Assembly (NCBI RefSeq): GCF_030687835.1
Contig: NZ_CP117449.1
Location: forward strand, 682,001-746,000
Direction of reading: 5' to 3'
DNA: 64,000 bases
From: Pseudomonas hefeiensis
GTDB taxonomy: Bacteria; Pseudomonadota; Gammaproteobacteria; Pseudomonadales; Pseudomonadaceae
In this document: in pieces, positions 37,476 to 48,083 of the stretch
How the letters are laid out: each line of letters starts with the position of its first letter
Position numbering within the stretch: position 1 is the stretch's first letter
Position numbers and translations under genes: made by a program
Notes under the pieces: generated by a model
Database searches by the model: none
Told to the model about the DNA's origin: nothing
What the model saw: only the letters and a program-made list of their open reading frames with translations

Positions 37476-37570
37476 GTCTTTCGGGTTCCAGTTGAAAAAA
37501 CGGCCGCGCAGTGTATGTCAGTGCGGCGCGGATTCGAAGGCCGGTTATCTGCTAATTCGCAAACATCGGC

Positions 37571-37598
37571 CTTGAAAGACCGTGTCTGACCCCCAAAC
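37571..37598 (+). promoter_or_regulatory. candidate sigma-32 heat-shock promoter upstream of cbpA
   Basis: CTTGAAA, 13 bases, CCCCAAAC resembles the RpoH consensus CTTGAAA-N13/14-CCCCATNT. A transcript would start near 37605 with a leader of about 170 bases. Confidence 0.5.
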
Positions 37599-37772
37599 TT
37601 GCTGGCATGAGCCTGGTAGCCACAGGGCGGGTACAAGAACCGCCACCGGCTGCCGATAAACTTCTGAAGCGCCGCCCGGTCACAAACCTTGAGATCGGTC
37701 AAACCCCAGGACTTGTATCACGAGCATGCTGCGGGTGGCGGTGCGATATCGATAACGGATGGTGATCCTTCG

Positions 37773-38714
37773 ATGGACTTCAAAGACTATTACAAGATTC
37801 TGGGTGTGGAGCCGACGGCTGATGACGCCACGATCAAGGCTGCTTATCGCAAACTGGCGCGCAAATACCACCCGGATGTGAGTAAGGAGAAAGATGCCGA
37901 GACCAAGTTCAAGGACGTCTCCGAAGCCTATGAGGCGCTGAAAAGCGCCGACAAGCGCGCCGAATACGACGACCTGCGCCGCTACGGCCAGCACGGCCAG
38001 CCTTTCCAGGGACCGCCGGGCTGGCAAAGCCGGGGCGGTTTTGGCGGTGGCCAGGACACCGGCGATTTTTCGGATTTCTTCAGTTCGATTTTTGGTAATC
38101 GCGGGCCGGGTTTCGGTGGTGGACAGTCAGGCCGCAGCACCGGCCGTCGAGGGCAAGACGTGGAAATGGAATTACCGATCTTCCTGGAAGAGACCCTGTC
38201 GAGCGATTCGAAAAAGGTCAGCTTCCAGGTGCCGCAGTACAACGCCGCCGGCCAGCATGTCAGCAATACCAGCAAAAGCCTGAACGTGAAGATTCCCCTG
38301 GGCGTGACCGACGGCGAACGCATCCGCCTCAAGGGCCAGGGTGCGCCGGGTATCGGTGGCGGTGCCAATGGTGATTTGTACCTGATCATTCGCTTTGCCC
38401 CGCACCCCAAGTTCGACGTCGAAGGCCAGGACCTGATCATCACCTTGCCCCTGGCGCCTTGGGAATTGGCGCTGGGCACTGAGGTGGCGGTGCCGACCCT
38501 CACCGGCAAGATCAATCTCAAGGTCCCGGCCGGTAGCCAGAACGGCCAGCGCATGCGCGCCAAGGGCCACGGTTTGCGCAACAAAGCGGGCGAGCGCGGC
38601 TACCTGTTCGTGCAGCTCAAGGCGGTGATGCCCAAGACCAGCGACGAGGCGGTCAAGGCGCTGTGGGCGGAACTGGCGAAGAAAGCTGCGTTTGATCCGC
38701 GGGAGAATTTCTGA
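37773..38714 (+). CDS. cbpA: DnaJ-like curved-DNA-binding co-chaperone
   Basis: 313 residues from ATG 37773. N-terminal J-domain with HPD (His33-Pro-Asp) in [10 protein letters not shown]; a Gly/Phe-rich linker (residues about 75-120); no zinc-finger repeats; then the two-barrel C-terminal domain ([33 protein letters not shown] blocks). This is the CbpA organisation. It acts as a DnaK co-chaperone and binds DNA. A CbpM gene follows, as in E. coli cbpAM, and confirms the assignment. Confidence 0.93.
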   Translation: MDFKDYYKILGVEPTADDATIKAAYRKLARKYHPDVSKEKDAETKFKDVSEAYEALKSADKRAEYDDLRRYGQHGQPFQGPPGWQSRGGFGGGQDTGDFSDFFSSIFGNRGPGFGGGQSGRSTGRRGQDVEMELPIFLEETLSSDSKKVSFQVPQYNAAGQHVSNTSKSLNVKIPLGVTDGERIRLKGQGAPGIGGGANGDLYLIIRFAPHPKFDVEGQDLIITLPLAPWELALGTEVAVPTLTGKINLKVPAGSQNGQRMRAKGHGLRNKAGERGYLFVQLKAVMPKTSDEAVKALWAELAKKAAFDPRENF

Positions 38715-38724
38715 CCGCGGTCAA

Positions 38725-38812
38725 CTGTGGGAGCAAGGCTTGCCCGCGATGATTCAACGCGGTTTCTCAAGAACGAGGCGCCTGTATCGCGAGCAAGCTT
38801 TGCTCCCACAGG
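38725..38812. repeat. inverted pair of REP elements between cbpA and cbpM
   Basis: CTGTGGGAGCAAGGCTTGCC facing TCGCGAGCAAGCTTTGCTCC. It occupies almost the entire gap between two genes of one expected operon. Confidence 0.8.
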
Positions 38813-38852
38813 GGGCTAGACTCGACAGTTACAGCATTGGGAGAAGCAGACC

Positions 38853-39152
38853 ATGAACAACCCGATCATTGAACTGAACCTGATGGAGTTCTGCGAGGCC
38901 GCTGCGTTGGCGGATATCCATGTGATTGAAATCGTCGAGCATGGCATTCTCGAACCCCATGGCGCGGCTCCAGCGGATTGGCGTTTCACCGATTACGAAC
39001 TGCTCCTGGCCAAGCGTGCCGCCAAGCTGCGTCACGACTTGGACCTGGAGTGGGAAGGCGTCGCCCTGGCCCTGGATTTGCTGGAGGAAGTCCAACAGTT
39101 GCGCACCGAAAATCGCCGGCTGCGACAGCAACTGAAACGCTGGGTGGGATGA
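38853..39152 (+). CDS. cbpM: chaperone modulator of CbpA
   Basis: 99 residues of the CbpM family, which inhibits CbpA by binding its J-domain. The N-terminal MerR-like helix arrangement (EFCEAAALADIHVIEIVEHGILEP) and a C-terminal coiled coil (LLEEVQQLRTENRRLRQQLKR) are present. GGGAG lies upstream of the ATG. It follows cbpA after 138 bases containing a REP pair. Confidence 0.9.
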   Translation: MNNPIIELNLMEFCEAAALADIHVIEIVEHGILEPHGAAPADWRFTDYELLLAKRAAKLRHDLDLEWEGVALALDLLEEVQQLRTENRRLRQQLKRWVG

Positions 39153-39265
39153 CTGGCGGTGGATCCTGTGGGTCATACCCAGTCGAAAAAGCGATAGATA
39201 GTTACCACCTTCAGCGGTGAGGCACTGAGTAGGCTCGGGTTTTCCAACATCAAGGATGACCCGAT

Positions 39266-42200
39266 ATGCCAGAACCGATTCTTGGCCCTGTGCGCCCTGA
39301 AAGCCGCAGCCTGCACTTCGACCTGCTCAAGACCCGAATTCCCGGCTGGTACAGCGGCGCTATCGTGCAGCGCCAGCAGGAGCTGAGCGACCATACGCTG
39401 GAACTGCCAGACTGGTACGTGAAGGCCTCCCACCAAACCCGGGCCCGCCTCAAGCACAGTCACGCCCGCTACCGCGAAACCCTGAACCAGATCGACAATG
39501 TGTTGGGCAACATCCAGGACCTGCGCGCCTTTGCCGAGCCGCTGCTCAACCAGGCGATCCAGGATGAATTCAAGCGCACCTTGAACGTCAACCAGGTTTA
39601 TTTCGTTCGCAAATACGGGCGCCAGGCGCGCGGTGATTTTTTTGGCGCGTTGGTACTCGACAGCGAAGGCAGCCATTTCGATCGTTACGAATACCGCGGA
39701 ACTTCGCTGCTGGAGGCCGCGCTGGCCAATTTCTCGTCCGACGAAGAACACAAATCCGGCTGTGACGACTGCAACCTCATCACTACGGTACGTCCGTTTT
39801 ATGGCGGCGAGGTTGTCCCGGCTGTCAGCGCCTTTCGTGCCGGGGCGTTGCCGATCGCACCTGACGCCTTTGCCAGGCTGTGCCGCAAGCTGGACCTGGG
39901 GCGCCAGTATCAGGAACACATCAACGCCATCGTACGGCCGATCAATCACGAGGTACGCAGCCAGTTGGATCGCCAACTGCGCGAACATCACAAAGAGGGA
40001 TTGGCGCTTTGTGTCGAGGTCGCCTGGGCCAAGGGTGACATCAGTCTGGCCGCCTACCGAATGTTGCAGCAGGTGGTCAGCGACCAACGCGCGATCATGC
40101 TCGATGGCCGGCCGGTGACGTTCACCTCATTGAGCATTTTCGGGGTCGGGCTGGTTGGCCCGGTGCTGATCGGGCCCGACCGTGAAAGCAGTCGTCGGGT
40201 GGAACGGGTCGTGGCCTACATGCCGGGCGATCCCGAGCAACCCCTCAAGGAATATGCCGCCAGCGGCGAATTCATGGCCGACCTGCGACAGCGTTTGCAT
40301 CGCGTTGCTTACCGGCGCTTCTTCAGTCGTTTTGTACCGTTGGGCCAGTTGAGCGGATTTTTCCAGCAGTTCAACCACCTCTATCAACCCGGCGCGCAAG
40401 CGGATGCCCGGGCCGATTACCCGCTCAAGTCGAAATTGCCGGCATTGCCTATGCAGACCTCATCCATTCCCGAGCCGTTGTGGGAGTCGCTGCGTCTCAG
40501 GCAGATCCAGAAGATCCAGGCCGACGCCCGAACGGTGGCGGTACCCACGGGGGATGAAGACAAGAAGGCGCGCCTGGCGCGGCTGGACAGTTACCTGGAT
40601 TCGGTAGTCGATGTTTTCAACCTGGCTGCGTTCGTGGTGCCAGGGCTTGGGCCGCTGATGCTGACGGTGGGCGCGGTGCAGATGTGCAACGAGGCGTTCG
40701 AGGGCATCGAAGCGTTCGAGCGGGGGGAGACCAGGGAGATGTGGGCGCATTTCTCCAGCGTGGCCCTCAACACGGCATTCGTCGCCACAGGCGCGGCGGT
40801 GCTGCCGCACATTCAATGGTCGAGCACGGTGGAGCAGTTGGAACCGGTGCAACTGGCCAATGGCGATTCACACCTCTGGCGCCCTGACCTGAAGCCTTAC
40901 CAGAGTACGCTGGAGCTGCCTGCGACTTCGGTCCCGGACCCTCAAGGGCTGTACCTTGTCGACGGTCGAGAAGTCGTGCCGCTGGACGGCCAGAATTATC
41001 AGGTGCAACAGGACCCGACGACCCAGCGCTATCACATTCGTCATCCTTCCCGGGGGCCGGACGCCTATCAGCCTGGGCTGACGGACAACGGCAGTGGTGC
41101 CTGGAGCCATGAGCTGGAACAACCGCGCAGTTGGGAAGGGGCGACGCTGATGCGCCGGCTCGGTTACTGCGTCAAAGATTTCAGCAACGCTGAGCTGGAG
41201 CAGATCCGTACGGCCAGTGGCACGAGCGAGCAGGTGCTGCGGCGGCTGCATGTCGAGGGCGAACCGATGCCAGCTTTGCTGGCCGACACGATCAAGCGCT
41301 TCGACCTGTGCCGGCAAGTCGACTATTTCATCGGGCAACTGCAAAGCGAAGATCCGCTGCAGTATGAACACGCCGATCCGATGACCCAGTTGCATCTACT
41401 CACGGGCTACGGTCCGTGGCCAAAAGGGCTCAAGCTCAAAGTGGTCGACGGTGCGGGCAAGACGCTTTGGGAATACGTTCGCCCATCGCAAGAAGGGGGC
41501 CGGGTTCGCGACGTCATCATTCCTGAGAGGAAAGTCCGCACACCCTGGGTGTTGAAGAATCTGATCGAGACGGTGGACGCTGCGGGGGGCGATCTGTTGG
41601 TTGGCACGAGCCCGGCGATTGCGAAAACCAATATGGACGCTCGGATCCAGCAGCTGCGCAAGACACTCGCCGCCGTGGTGGTGCGGGAAAAGGTGAACGT
41701 GCTTAACGACTACTACGCCAAAGGCGACATGTCGAGCGACCCGCGTGCAGCGCTGATTAAATCCCGTTTTCCCTCGGTTCCAGCGGCGGCCATCGATCAG
41801 GTGGTGGCGTTTGCCAGCCCGACCGAGCAACAGCAGATGGCCGCTTGGCACTTGGCGGATGCGACCCAGACCAAACCCATCCCGCTGCGCATCGCCGAGG
41901 AGCTGCGTGACTACCAGCGAACGCTGCGCTTGAACCGGGCTTACGAGGGGCTCTATCGAGAGGCGCTGGTCACGGCCGACACGCCCCGACTGGTGTTGGC
42001 GACCCTGAAGAGCTTGCCCGGCTGGAACGACGCGGTACGCATCGAGCTGCGCGAGGAGGAGTTTTCAGGTGCCTTGATCGACAGCGTCGGTGCCCAAGGC
42101 GCAATGCAGACCAAGGTCGTGGTCAAGAACGGTGAGCGCTACAAAGCTTTCGACGACAACGGCAATGAACTGAGTCATTGGGATAGCCTCTACGATGCCT

Positions 42201-44308
42201 TGCAGCATGCGCTCCCGGATGCCGAGCGGCGGGCCATGGGCCGACCTTCGATTCATCAGGGCGTCCTCCTGCAAAAGGCTATCGGCACCATGCCATTGAG
42301 CCGAGCTTCGCTGGCGAAGCACTTGAAGATGCAACCGCGCAAGCCCTCCTTCAAATCACCGATGCGCCTGGCCTCGGGCAAGGTTGGCTACCCCATGAGC
42401 GGCGTGCGGGAGCGGTTGGGCCTGGGCCGGTCACCGGAGCGTCGGGTGCTGGACTTGTACCCGGATTATACGAGCGAGCAAGTCCAGGCCCTGTTGCGGT
42501 CCCTGGGGGATCAAGCCGTTCCCGAGCTCAAGCGACGCAAAGTCGAGCTGGATACGCTGATCCGGGATCTGGACCGCTGGGCCAGCACACCCGTATGGTT
42601 TGATGCGGGTAATGATCGTGTCGAGCAACTGCTACCCGCGATCAAGCGGGGCATGGCTAATCGAATCGAATGGTGCTGGCGGCGCCAAGGCCCGATCGTT
42701 ACGGCGGTGGATGGCAGCAGGGTCGGCTATGAGCTTAATCTGAGCGGAGTGGCGTTAGGGACGCTGCCAGGTCTGTCGGCCGACTTCAGCCATGTGGTCT
42801 CGCTGAAGCTGCGTAGCATGTACTTGGCCGAACCCTCCTGCGACAAGTTCCTTAAGAGCTTCTCCGCGCTTCGTTGGTTGGACATGTCGTTCAACAGACT
42901 GAACGATCTTCCTCCCTCGGTGGAATTGATGGAGGGGTTGACCCGGCTGCACCTGGCGATGAACGAAATCACCCTGTCAGCGCGTAGCATTCAGATCCTT
43001 GAAGGACGTACCCGGCTGAAAATCCTCGACCTGAAATGGAACCCCCTGGGCCAATTACCGGATTTCAGCCGGTTGCCCGACCTGCGTGGGCTGAATCTGA
43101 ACGGTACCGATATCAGCACTTGGCCGACTGGCCTGCGCGACCTGCCGCTGGAAGAGCTGGATTTGCGCAACAACCAGCTGACCGAAGTACCGACCGAACT
43201 GACTGATCCACCGGCCGAGCGTGCTCAAGCCACGGCACGGGTCAATGGCGTGACCCTGCTGCAGAGCAATCCGCTGAACGAGGCGACCCAGCAGCGCTTG
43301 CGTGACTATTGGACGAACCTCTTGCCGGCGCATCCCGAATGGGCGGCCTTTCGTTTGCCCGGTGCGTTCGAACATGTCCCAGGGGGAAGGCTATTGGATG
43401 TGGATCGATGGCTGCTAGACCTGCCCAGGGAGCAACATCAGGACAAAAATACGCTGTGGCGGAGCCTGGAGGCTGAAACGCAATCCAGGGAATTTTTCCA
43501 GCTGTTGAACCGATTGGCCGGTTCTTACCAGGAAGTGGAAAATTATCCGGACCTCCAGGCGCGTGTCTGGCAGATGCTTGAAGCGATCAGGGATTCCACC
43601 GACTTGCGCCGTGAACTGTTCGACCTGGCTGGCGCGCCGGCGTGTGAGGATCGCGCCGCGTTGTCCTTCAGCTACCTGGAAATCAAATTGATGATCCATA
43701 ACGCCAAGGCCCTGACAGCGGGAGAGCAGGAGGCTGCGACGCTGATCCGGCTGGCCAAGGGGTTGTTTCGCCTCGATGAGGTGGAGCGAATTGCCCTGCA
43801 GGACATCCAGCAGCGGCGTGACACGATCAATGCCCGTGAGGATCTCACCACCGCGCAAAAGAACCGACGCATAAGGCAGATCGAGGAAGTGGAGGTGCGT
43901 CTGGCCTACCGTGTCGGTCTCAAGGATCGACTGGAACTGCCGGGACAGCCCAAGGGTGGGCGTTTTATCCAGATGGCGGGCGTTACGGCTCAGATGCTCA
44001 ATGCGGCGGCGGCCGAAATCCTGGCGCTGGATGATTCGCCGAAGCAATTGCAGTCGCTGGTTGGCCGGGACTTCTGGATCGATTACGTGAAGCAAAAACG
44101 CGCGAGCCTTTTCCAGGCGATGAATGATGCCCTCATCGCCAATCAGCTTGCGCTGGATGAGGCGAAAGCGGCCGGAACCCTGGAGGAGCCTGACTATGTC
44201 AGTCAATCCGAAACACTGGGCTTGCAACACAAGGTCAAGGAAGCGGAGCTGATTCAGTTATTGACCGAAGAGGAGCTGGACGCCCTGGTGGAGAGCACGG
44301 ACCTGTAA
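39266..44308 (+). CDS. giant dermonecrotic-toxin-type/LRR/NEL E3 ubiquitin ligase protein
   Basis: 1,680 residues from ATG 39266, with AAGGA nine bases upstream. The N-terminal two-thirds resemble the DUF6543 (dermonecrotic toxin-like) region found in many Pseudomonas giant proteins, ending near WDSLYDALQHALPDAERRAMG (about residues 970-990); a hydrophobic stretch near 455-480 could be membrane-active. Residues about 1155-1311 are leucine-rich repeats (LRWLDMSFNRLNDLP, LEELDLRNNQLTEVP). The C-terminus is an NEL domain: AGAPACEDRAALSFSYLEIK contains the catalytic-type CED motif with Cys1460, as in IpaH/SspH2 (CEDR). NEL domains are E3 ubiquitin ligases acting in host cells. No signal peptide and no secretion genes are nearby. 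Confidence 0.85.
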   Translation: MPEPILGPVRPESRSLHFDLLKTRIPGWYSGAIVQRQQELSDHTLELPDWYVKASHQTRARLKHSHARYRETLNQIDNVLGNIQDLRAFAEPLLNQAIQDEFKRTLNVNQVYFVRKYGRQARGDFFGALVLDSEGSHFDRYEYRGTSLLEAALANFSSDEEHKSGCDDCNLITTVRPFYGGEVVPAVSAFRAGALPIAPDAFARLCRKLDLGRQYQEHINAIVRPINHEVRSQLDRQLREHHKEGLALCVEVAWAKGDISLAAYRMLQQVVSDQRAIMLDGRPVTFTSLSIFGVGLVGPVLIGPDRESSRRVERVVAYMPGDPEQPLKEYAASGEFMADLRQRLHRVAYRRFFSRFVPLGQLSGFFQQFNHLYQPGAQADARADYPLKSKLPALPMQTSSIPEPLWESLRLRQIQKIQADARTVAVPTGDEDKKARLARLDSYLDSVVDVFNLAAFVVPGLGPLMLTVGAVQMCNEAFEGIEAFERGETREMWAHFSSVALNTAFVATGAAVLPHIQWSSTVEQLEPVQLANGDSHLWRPDLKPYQSTLELPATSVPDPQGLYLVDGREVVPLDGQNYQVQQDPTTQRYHIRHPSRGPDAYQPGLTDNGSGAWSHELEQPRSWEGATLMRRLGYCVKDFSNAELEQIRTASGTSEQVLRRLHVEGEPMPALLADTIKRFDLCRQVDYFIGQLQSEDPLQYEHADPMTQLHLLTGYGPWPKGLKLKVVDGAGKTLWEYVRPSQEGGRVRDVIIPERKVRTPWVLKNLIETVDAAGGDLLVGTSPAIAKTNMDARIQQLRKTLAAVVVREKVNVLNDYYAKGDMSSDPRAALIKSRFPSVPAAAIDQVVAFASPTEQQQMAAWHLADATQTKPIPLRIAEELRDYQRTLRLNRAYEGLYREALVTADTPRLVLATLKSLPGWNDAVRIELREEEFSGALIDSVGAQGAMQTKVVVKNGERYKAFDDNGNELSHWDSLYDALQHALPDAERRAMGRPSIHQGVLLQKAIGTMPLSRASLAKHLKMQPRKPSFKSPMRLASGKVGYPMSGVRERLGLGRSPERRVLDLYPDYTSEQVQALLRSLGDQAVPELKRRKVELDTLIRDLDRWASTPVWFDAGNDRVEQLLPAIKRGMANRIEWCWRRQGPIVTAVDGSRVGYELNLSGVALGTLPGLSADFSHVVSLKLRSMYLAEPSCDKFLKSFSALRWLDMSFNRLNDLPPSVELMEGLTRLHLAMNEITLSARSIQILEGRTRLKILDLKWNPLGQLPDFSRLPDLRGLNLNGTDISTWPTGLRDLPLEELDLRNNQLTEVPTELTDPPAERAQATARVNGVTLLQSNPLNEATQQRLRDYWTNLLPAHPEWAAFRLPGAFEHVPGGRLLDVDRWLLDLPREQHQDKNTLWRSLEAETQSREFFQLLNRLAGSYQEVENYPDLQARVWQMLEAIRDSTDLRRELFDLAGAPACEDRAALSFSYLEIKLMIHNAKALTAGEQEAATLIRLAKGLFRLDEVERIALQDIQQRRDTINAREDLTTAQKNRRIRQIEEVEVRLAYRVGLKDRLELPGQPKGGRFIQMAGVTAQMLNAAAAEILALDDSPKQLQSLVGRDFWIDYVKQKRASLFQAMNDALIANQLALDEAKAAGTLEEPDYVSQSETLGLQHKVKEAELIQLLTEEELDALVESTDL

Positions 44309-44340
44309 GACGACGCCATTCCCGCCTGGATCAATGAACC

Positions 44341-44473
44341 CTGTGGCGAGGGGATTTATCCCCGCTGGGCTGCGAAGCAGCCCCAAAGCCGGCCACCGCG
44401 ATGTATCAGGTTGATGTGATCAGTTTTTTAGGGCTGCTGTGCAGCCCAGCGGGGATAAATCCCCTCGCCACAT
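44341..44473. repeat. large inverted repeat, second REP family (GGGGATTTATCCCC type)
   Basis: CTGTGGCGAGGGGATTTATC and the inverse arm GGGGATAAATCCCCTCGCCA flank a 50-base centre; arms also share GGGCTGC/GCAGCCC. This family differs from the GTGGGAGC REPs and recurs at 63773. It lies between the NEL gene and ureC, which converge. Confidence 0.85.
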
Positions 44474-44507
44474 GTAACTGTTGGCCGGATACCCAGTGTG
44501 ATTCAAC

Positions 44508-46208
44508 TCAAAACAGGAAGTAGCGCTGCGCCATCGGCAGCACTTCAGCCGGTTCGCACCACAACAATACGCCGTCGGCCTTGACCTGATAGGTCTGTGG
44601 GTCGACGTCGATGCTCGGCAAGTAATCGTTGTGAATCAGGTCGGTTTTCTGCACGTCGCGGCAGCCTTTGACCACAGCGATTTTCTTCTTCAGCCCAAGC
44701 TGTTCCGGCAAGCCAGCCTCGGCGGCGGCCTGGCTGATGAAGGTCAGGCAGGTGGCATGCCGCGAGCCGCCGTAGCTTGCGAACATCGGCCGGTAGTGCA
44801 CCGGCTGCGGTGTCGGGATCGAGGCGTTGGCGTCGCCCATCAGGCTGGCGGCAATCGCCCCGCCCTTGAGGATCAACGTCGGCTTGACGCCGAAGAACGC
44901 CGGACGCCATAGCACCAGATCGGCCCACTTGCCCACTTCGATGGAGCCCACTTCATGACTGATGCCATGGGTGATCGCCGGGTTGATGGTGTACTTGGCG
45001 ATGTAGCGCTTGATGCGGAAATTGTCGTTGCCTTCGCCGTCGCCGGGCAGGGCGCCGCGCTGCTTCTTCATTTTGTCGGCGGTCTGCCAGGTGCGGGTGA
45101 TGACTTCGCCGACGCGGCCCATGGCCTGGCTGTCGGAACTGATCATCGAAAACGCGCCCAAGTCGTGGAGGATGTCCTCGGCGGCGATGGTTTCGCGACG
45201 GATACGGCTTTCGGCGAAGGCCACGTCCTCGGCAATGCTCGGGTCCAGGTGATGGCAGACCATCAGCATGTCCAGGTGTTCGTCGATGGTGTTGCGGGTG
45301 AAGGGCCGGGTCGGGTTGGTGGAACTGGGTAGCACGTTGGCGAAGCCGCAGGCCTTGATGATGTCCGGCGCATGACCGCCACCGGCACCCTCGGTGTGGT
45401 AGGTGTGGATGGTGCGGCCCTTGAACGCGGCCAGGGTGGTTTCGACGAAGCCGGACTCGTTGAGGGTGTCGGTGTGGATCGCCACCTGCACGTCGTACTG
45501 GTCGGCCACGCTCAGGCAATTGTCGATGGCCGCCGGGGTGGTGCCCCAGTCCTCGTGCAGCTTCAGGCCGATGGCACCGGCCTTGACTTGCTCGACCAAC
45601 GGCTCCGGCAGGCTGGCGTTGCCCTTGCCGGTGAAGCCGATGTTCATCGGAAAAGCGTCGGCAGCCTGGAGCATGCGCGCCAGGTGCCACGGGCCGGAGG
45701 TGCAGGTGGTGGCATTGGTCCCGGTGGCCGGGCCCGTACCGCCGCCGATCATGGTGGTGACGCCGCTCATCAGCGCTTCTTCGATCTGCTGCGGGCAGAT
45801 GAAATGGATGTGAGTGTCGATACCGCCGGCCGTGAGAATCATCCCTTCACCGGCGATCACTTCGGTGCTGGCGCCGATGGCGATGGTCACGTCAGGCTGT
45901 ATGTCCGGGTTGCCGGCCTTGCCGATGGCTTTGACGCGCCCGTCCTTGAGGCCGACATCGGCCTTGACGATGCCCCAGTGGTCGATAATCAGCGCGTTGG
46001 TGATCAGGGTGTCCACGACCTCGGCGGCCAACAGCTGACTCTGGCCCATGCCGTCGCGAATCACCTTGCCGCCGCCGAATTTCACTTCTTCGCCGTAGGT
46101 GGTGAAGTCCTTTTCCACTTCGATCCACAGTTCAGTGTCGGCCAGGCGGACCTTGTCACCGACGGTGGGGCCGAACATGTCGGCGTAGGCTTGGCGGGAG
46201 ATTTTCAT
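44508..46208 (-). CDS. ureC: urease alpha (catalytic) subunit
   Basis: 566 residues, normal length. The nickel ligands and catalytic residues are all present: His133 and His135 (GIDTHIHF), carbamylated Lys216 (GLKLHED), His245, His271 ([13 protein letters not shown]), Asp359 (SSDSQAMG), and the mobile-flap Cys318-His319 in MVCHHLD. It hydrolyses urea to ammonia and carbamate. It is the last gene of the minus-strand urea operon, separated from ureB by a REP pair. Confidence 0.97.
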   Translation of the reverse strand: MKISRQAYADMFGPTVGDKVRLADTELWIEVEKDFTTYGEEVKFGGGKVIRDGMGQSQLLAAEVVDTLITNALIIDHWGIVKADVGLKDGRVKAIGKAGNPDIQPDVTIAIGASTEVIAGEGMILTAGGIDTHIHFICPQQIEEALMSGVTTMIGGGTGPATGTNATTCTSGPWHLARMLQAADAFPMNIGFTGKGNASLPEPLVEQVKAGAIGLKLHEDWGTTPAAIDNCLSVADQYDVQVAIHTDTLNESGFVETTLAAFKGRTIHTYHTEGAGGGHAPDIIKACGFANVLPSSTNPTRPFTRNTIDEHLDMLMVCHHLDPSIAEDVAFAESRIRRETIAAEDILHDLGAFSMISSDSQAMGRVGEVITRTWQTADKMKKQRGALPGDGEGNDNFRIKRYIAKYTINPAITHGISHEVGSIEVGKWADLVLWRPAFFGVKPTLILKGGAIAASLMGDANASIPTPQPVHYRPMFASYGGSRHATCLTFISQAAAEAGLPEQLGLKKKIAVVKGCRDVQKTDLIHNDYLPSIDVDPQTYQVKADGVLLWCEPAEVLPMAQRYFLF

Positions 46209-46259
46209 GTGTTCGCCTTGAGATTCAATTGAATTTGAGACCGTTCGCTTCGCTCACAG

Positions 46260-46326
46260 ATTCGCGAGCAAACCCGCTCCCACATTTGATCGCATTCCAA
46301 TGTGGGAGCGAGCCTGCTCGCGAAGG
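46260..46326. repeat. inverted pair of REP elements between ureB and ureC
   Basis: TTCGCGAGCAAACCCGCTCC facing GTGGGAGCGAGCCTGCTCGC; intercistronic within the urea operon. Confidence 0.8.
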
Positions 46327-46349
46327 GGCCAGTGCAGACACCCGATGAC

Positions 46350-47188
<839 letters not shown>

Positions 47189-47191
47189 TTA

Positions 47192-47725
47192 TCACTCCTT
47201 GTCGACGGCAGGCGGTAGCGCCCCTGGGTTGAGGATCAACTGCATGAAGGTCAAATCCAGCCAGCGGCCGAACTTGGTGCCCACCTGGGGCATCTGCCCG
47301 GTGGTGATGAAGCCAGCCCGCTCATGCAGGCGAATCGAGGCGGCGTTGGCGCTTTCGATGGCCGCGACCATGACGTGCTTGCCGCACGCCCTGGCACGCT
47401 CGATCAGCGCCGTTATCAACAGTGAGCCCAGGCCGTTGCCGCGTTGATCGTCACGCACGTACACCGAATGCTCCACGGTGTGCCGGAAGCCGTCGAAGGG
47501 CCGCCAGTCGCCGAACGAGGCATAGCCGAGCACGTTGTCCTCGTCGTCGACCACCACCAGCACCGGATAGCCTTGCGATTGTCGGGCGCTGAACCAGGCC
47601 TGGCGATTGCCCAGGTCCACGGCCTGTTCGTTCCAGATCGCCGTGGTGCTCAGCACCGCGTCGTTGTAGATGTCACGGATCGCTGGCAAGTCGGCGTGCC
47701 GGGCGTCACGAATGTCATAGGTCAT
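47192..47725 (-). CDS. phosphinothricin/methionine-sulfoximine-type N-acetyltransferase
   Basis: 177 residues of the Pat/Bar branch of GNAT enzymes: the N-terminal RDARHADLPAIRDIYNDAV and STTAIWNEQAVDL, the acetyl-CoA loop RDDQRGNGLGSLLI near residue 92, and AAIESANAASIRLHERAGF. In P. aeruginosa the equivalent gene between ureA and ureB encodes an enzyme that acetylates methionine sulfoximine and phosphinothricin, which would protect glutamine synthetase. It lies nine bases after ureA and is presumably expressed with the operon. Confidence 0.88.
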   Translation of the reverse strand: MTYDIRDARHADLPAIRDIYNDAVLSTTAIWNEQAVDLGNRQAWFSARQSQGYPVLVVVDDEDNVLGYASFGDWRPFDGFRHTVEHSVYVRDDQRGNGLGSLLITALIERARACGKHVMVAAIESANAASIRLHERAGFITTGQMPQVGTKFGRWLDLTFMQLILNPGALPPAVDKE

Positions 47726-47734
47726 GGCGCAGCC

Positions 47735-48037
47735 TCACGCGATCGGCTGGTGGACGGTGACCAGTTTGGTGCCGTCGGGAAACGTTGCTTCGACCTGGAT
47801 CTCCGGGATCATTTCCGGGATGCCCTCCATCACCTGTTCGCGGCTCAGCAGCGTGGTGCCGTAATGCATCAGCTCGGCCACGGTCTGGCCGTCGCGGGCA
47901 CCTTCGAGCAGCGCGGCGGAAATATAGGCCATCGCCTCCGGATAATTGAGCTTCAAGCCACGAGCCAACCGCCGCTCGGCGACGAGGCCGGCGGTGAAGA
48001 TCAGCAGCTTGTCTTTTTCGCGTGGGGTCAGGTCCAT
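47735..48037 (-). CDS. ureA: urease gamma subunit
   Basis: 100 residues starting [23 protein letters not shown] at ATG 48037; the TTG six bases earlier is an unlikely start. Conserved [20 protein letters not shown] and [26 protein letters not shown] are intact. Structural subunit of urease. It follows ureD after 363 bases filled by a REP-derived tandem array, so its expression may differ from that of the upstream genes. Confidence 0.97.
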   Translation of the reverse strand: MDLTPREKDKLLIFTAGLVAERRLARGLKLNYPEAMAYISAALLEGARDGQTVAELMHYGTTLLSREQVMEGIPEMIPEIQVEATFPDGTKLVTVHQPIA

Positions 48038-48083
48038 GTGCAATCCATAAGGGCAGATAAATAATTAGGGCTAAAAACAGTTT

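Noticed and set aside
37607..37765. 52-residue frame in the cbpA leader
   Set aside because: No ribosome site, unlike any protein I know, and lies where the sigma-32 transcript leader would be.
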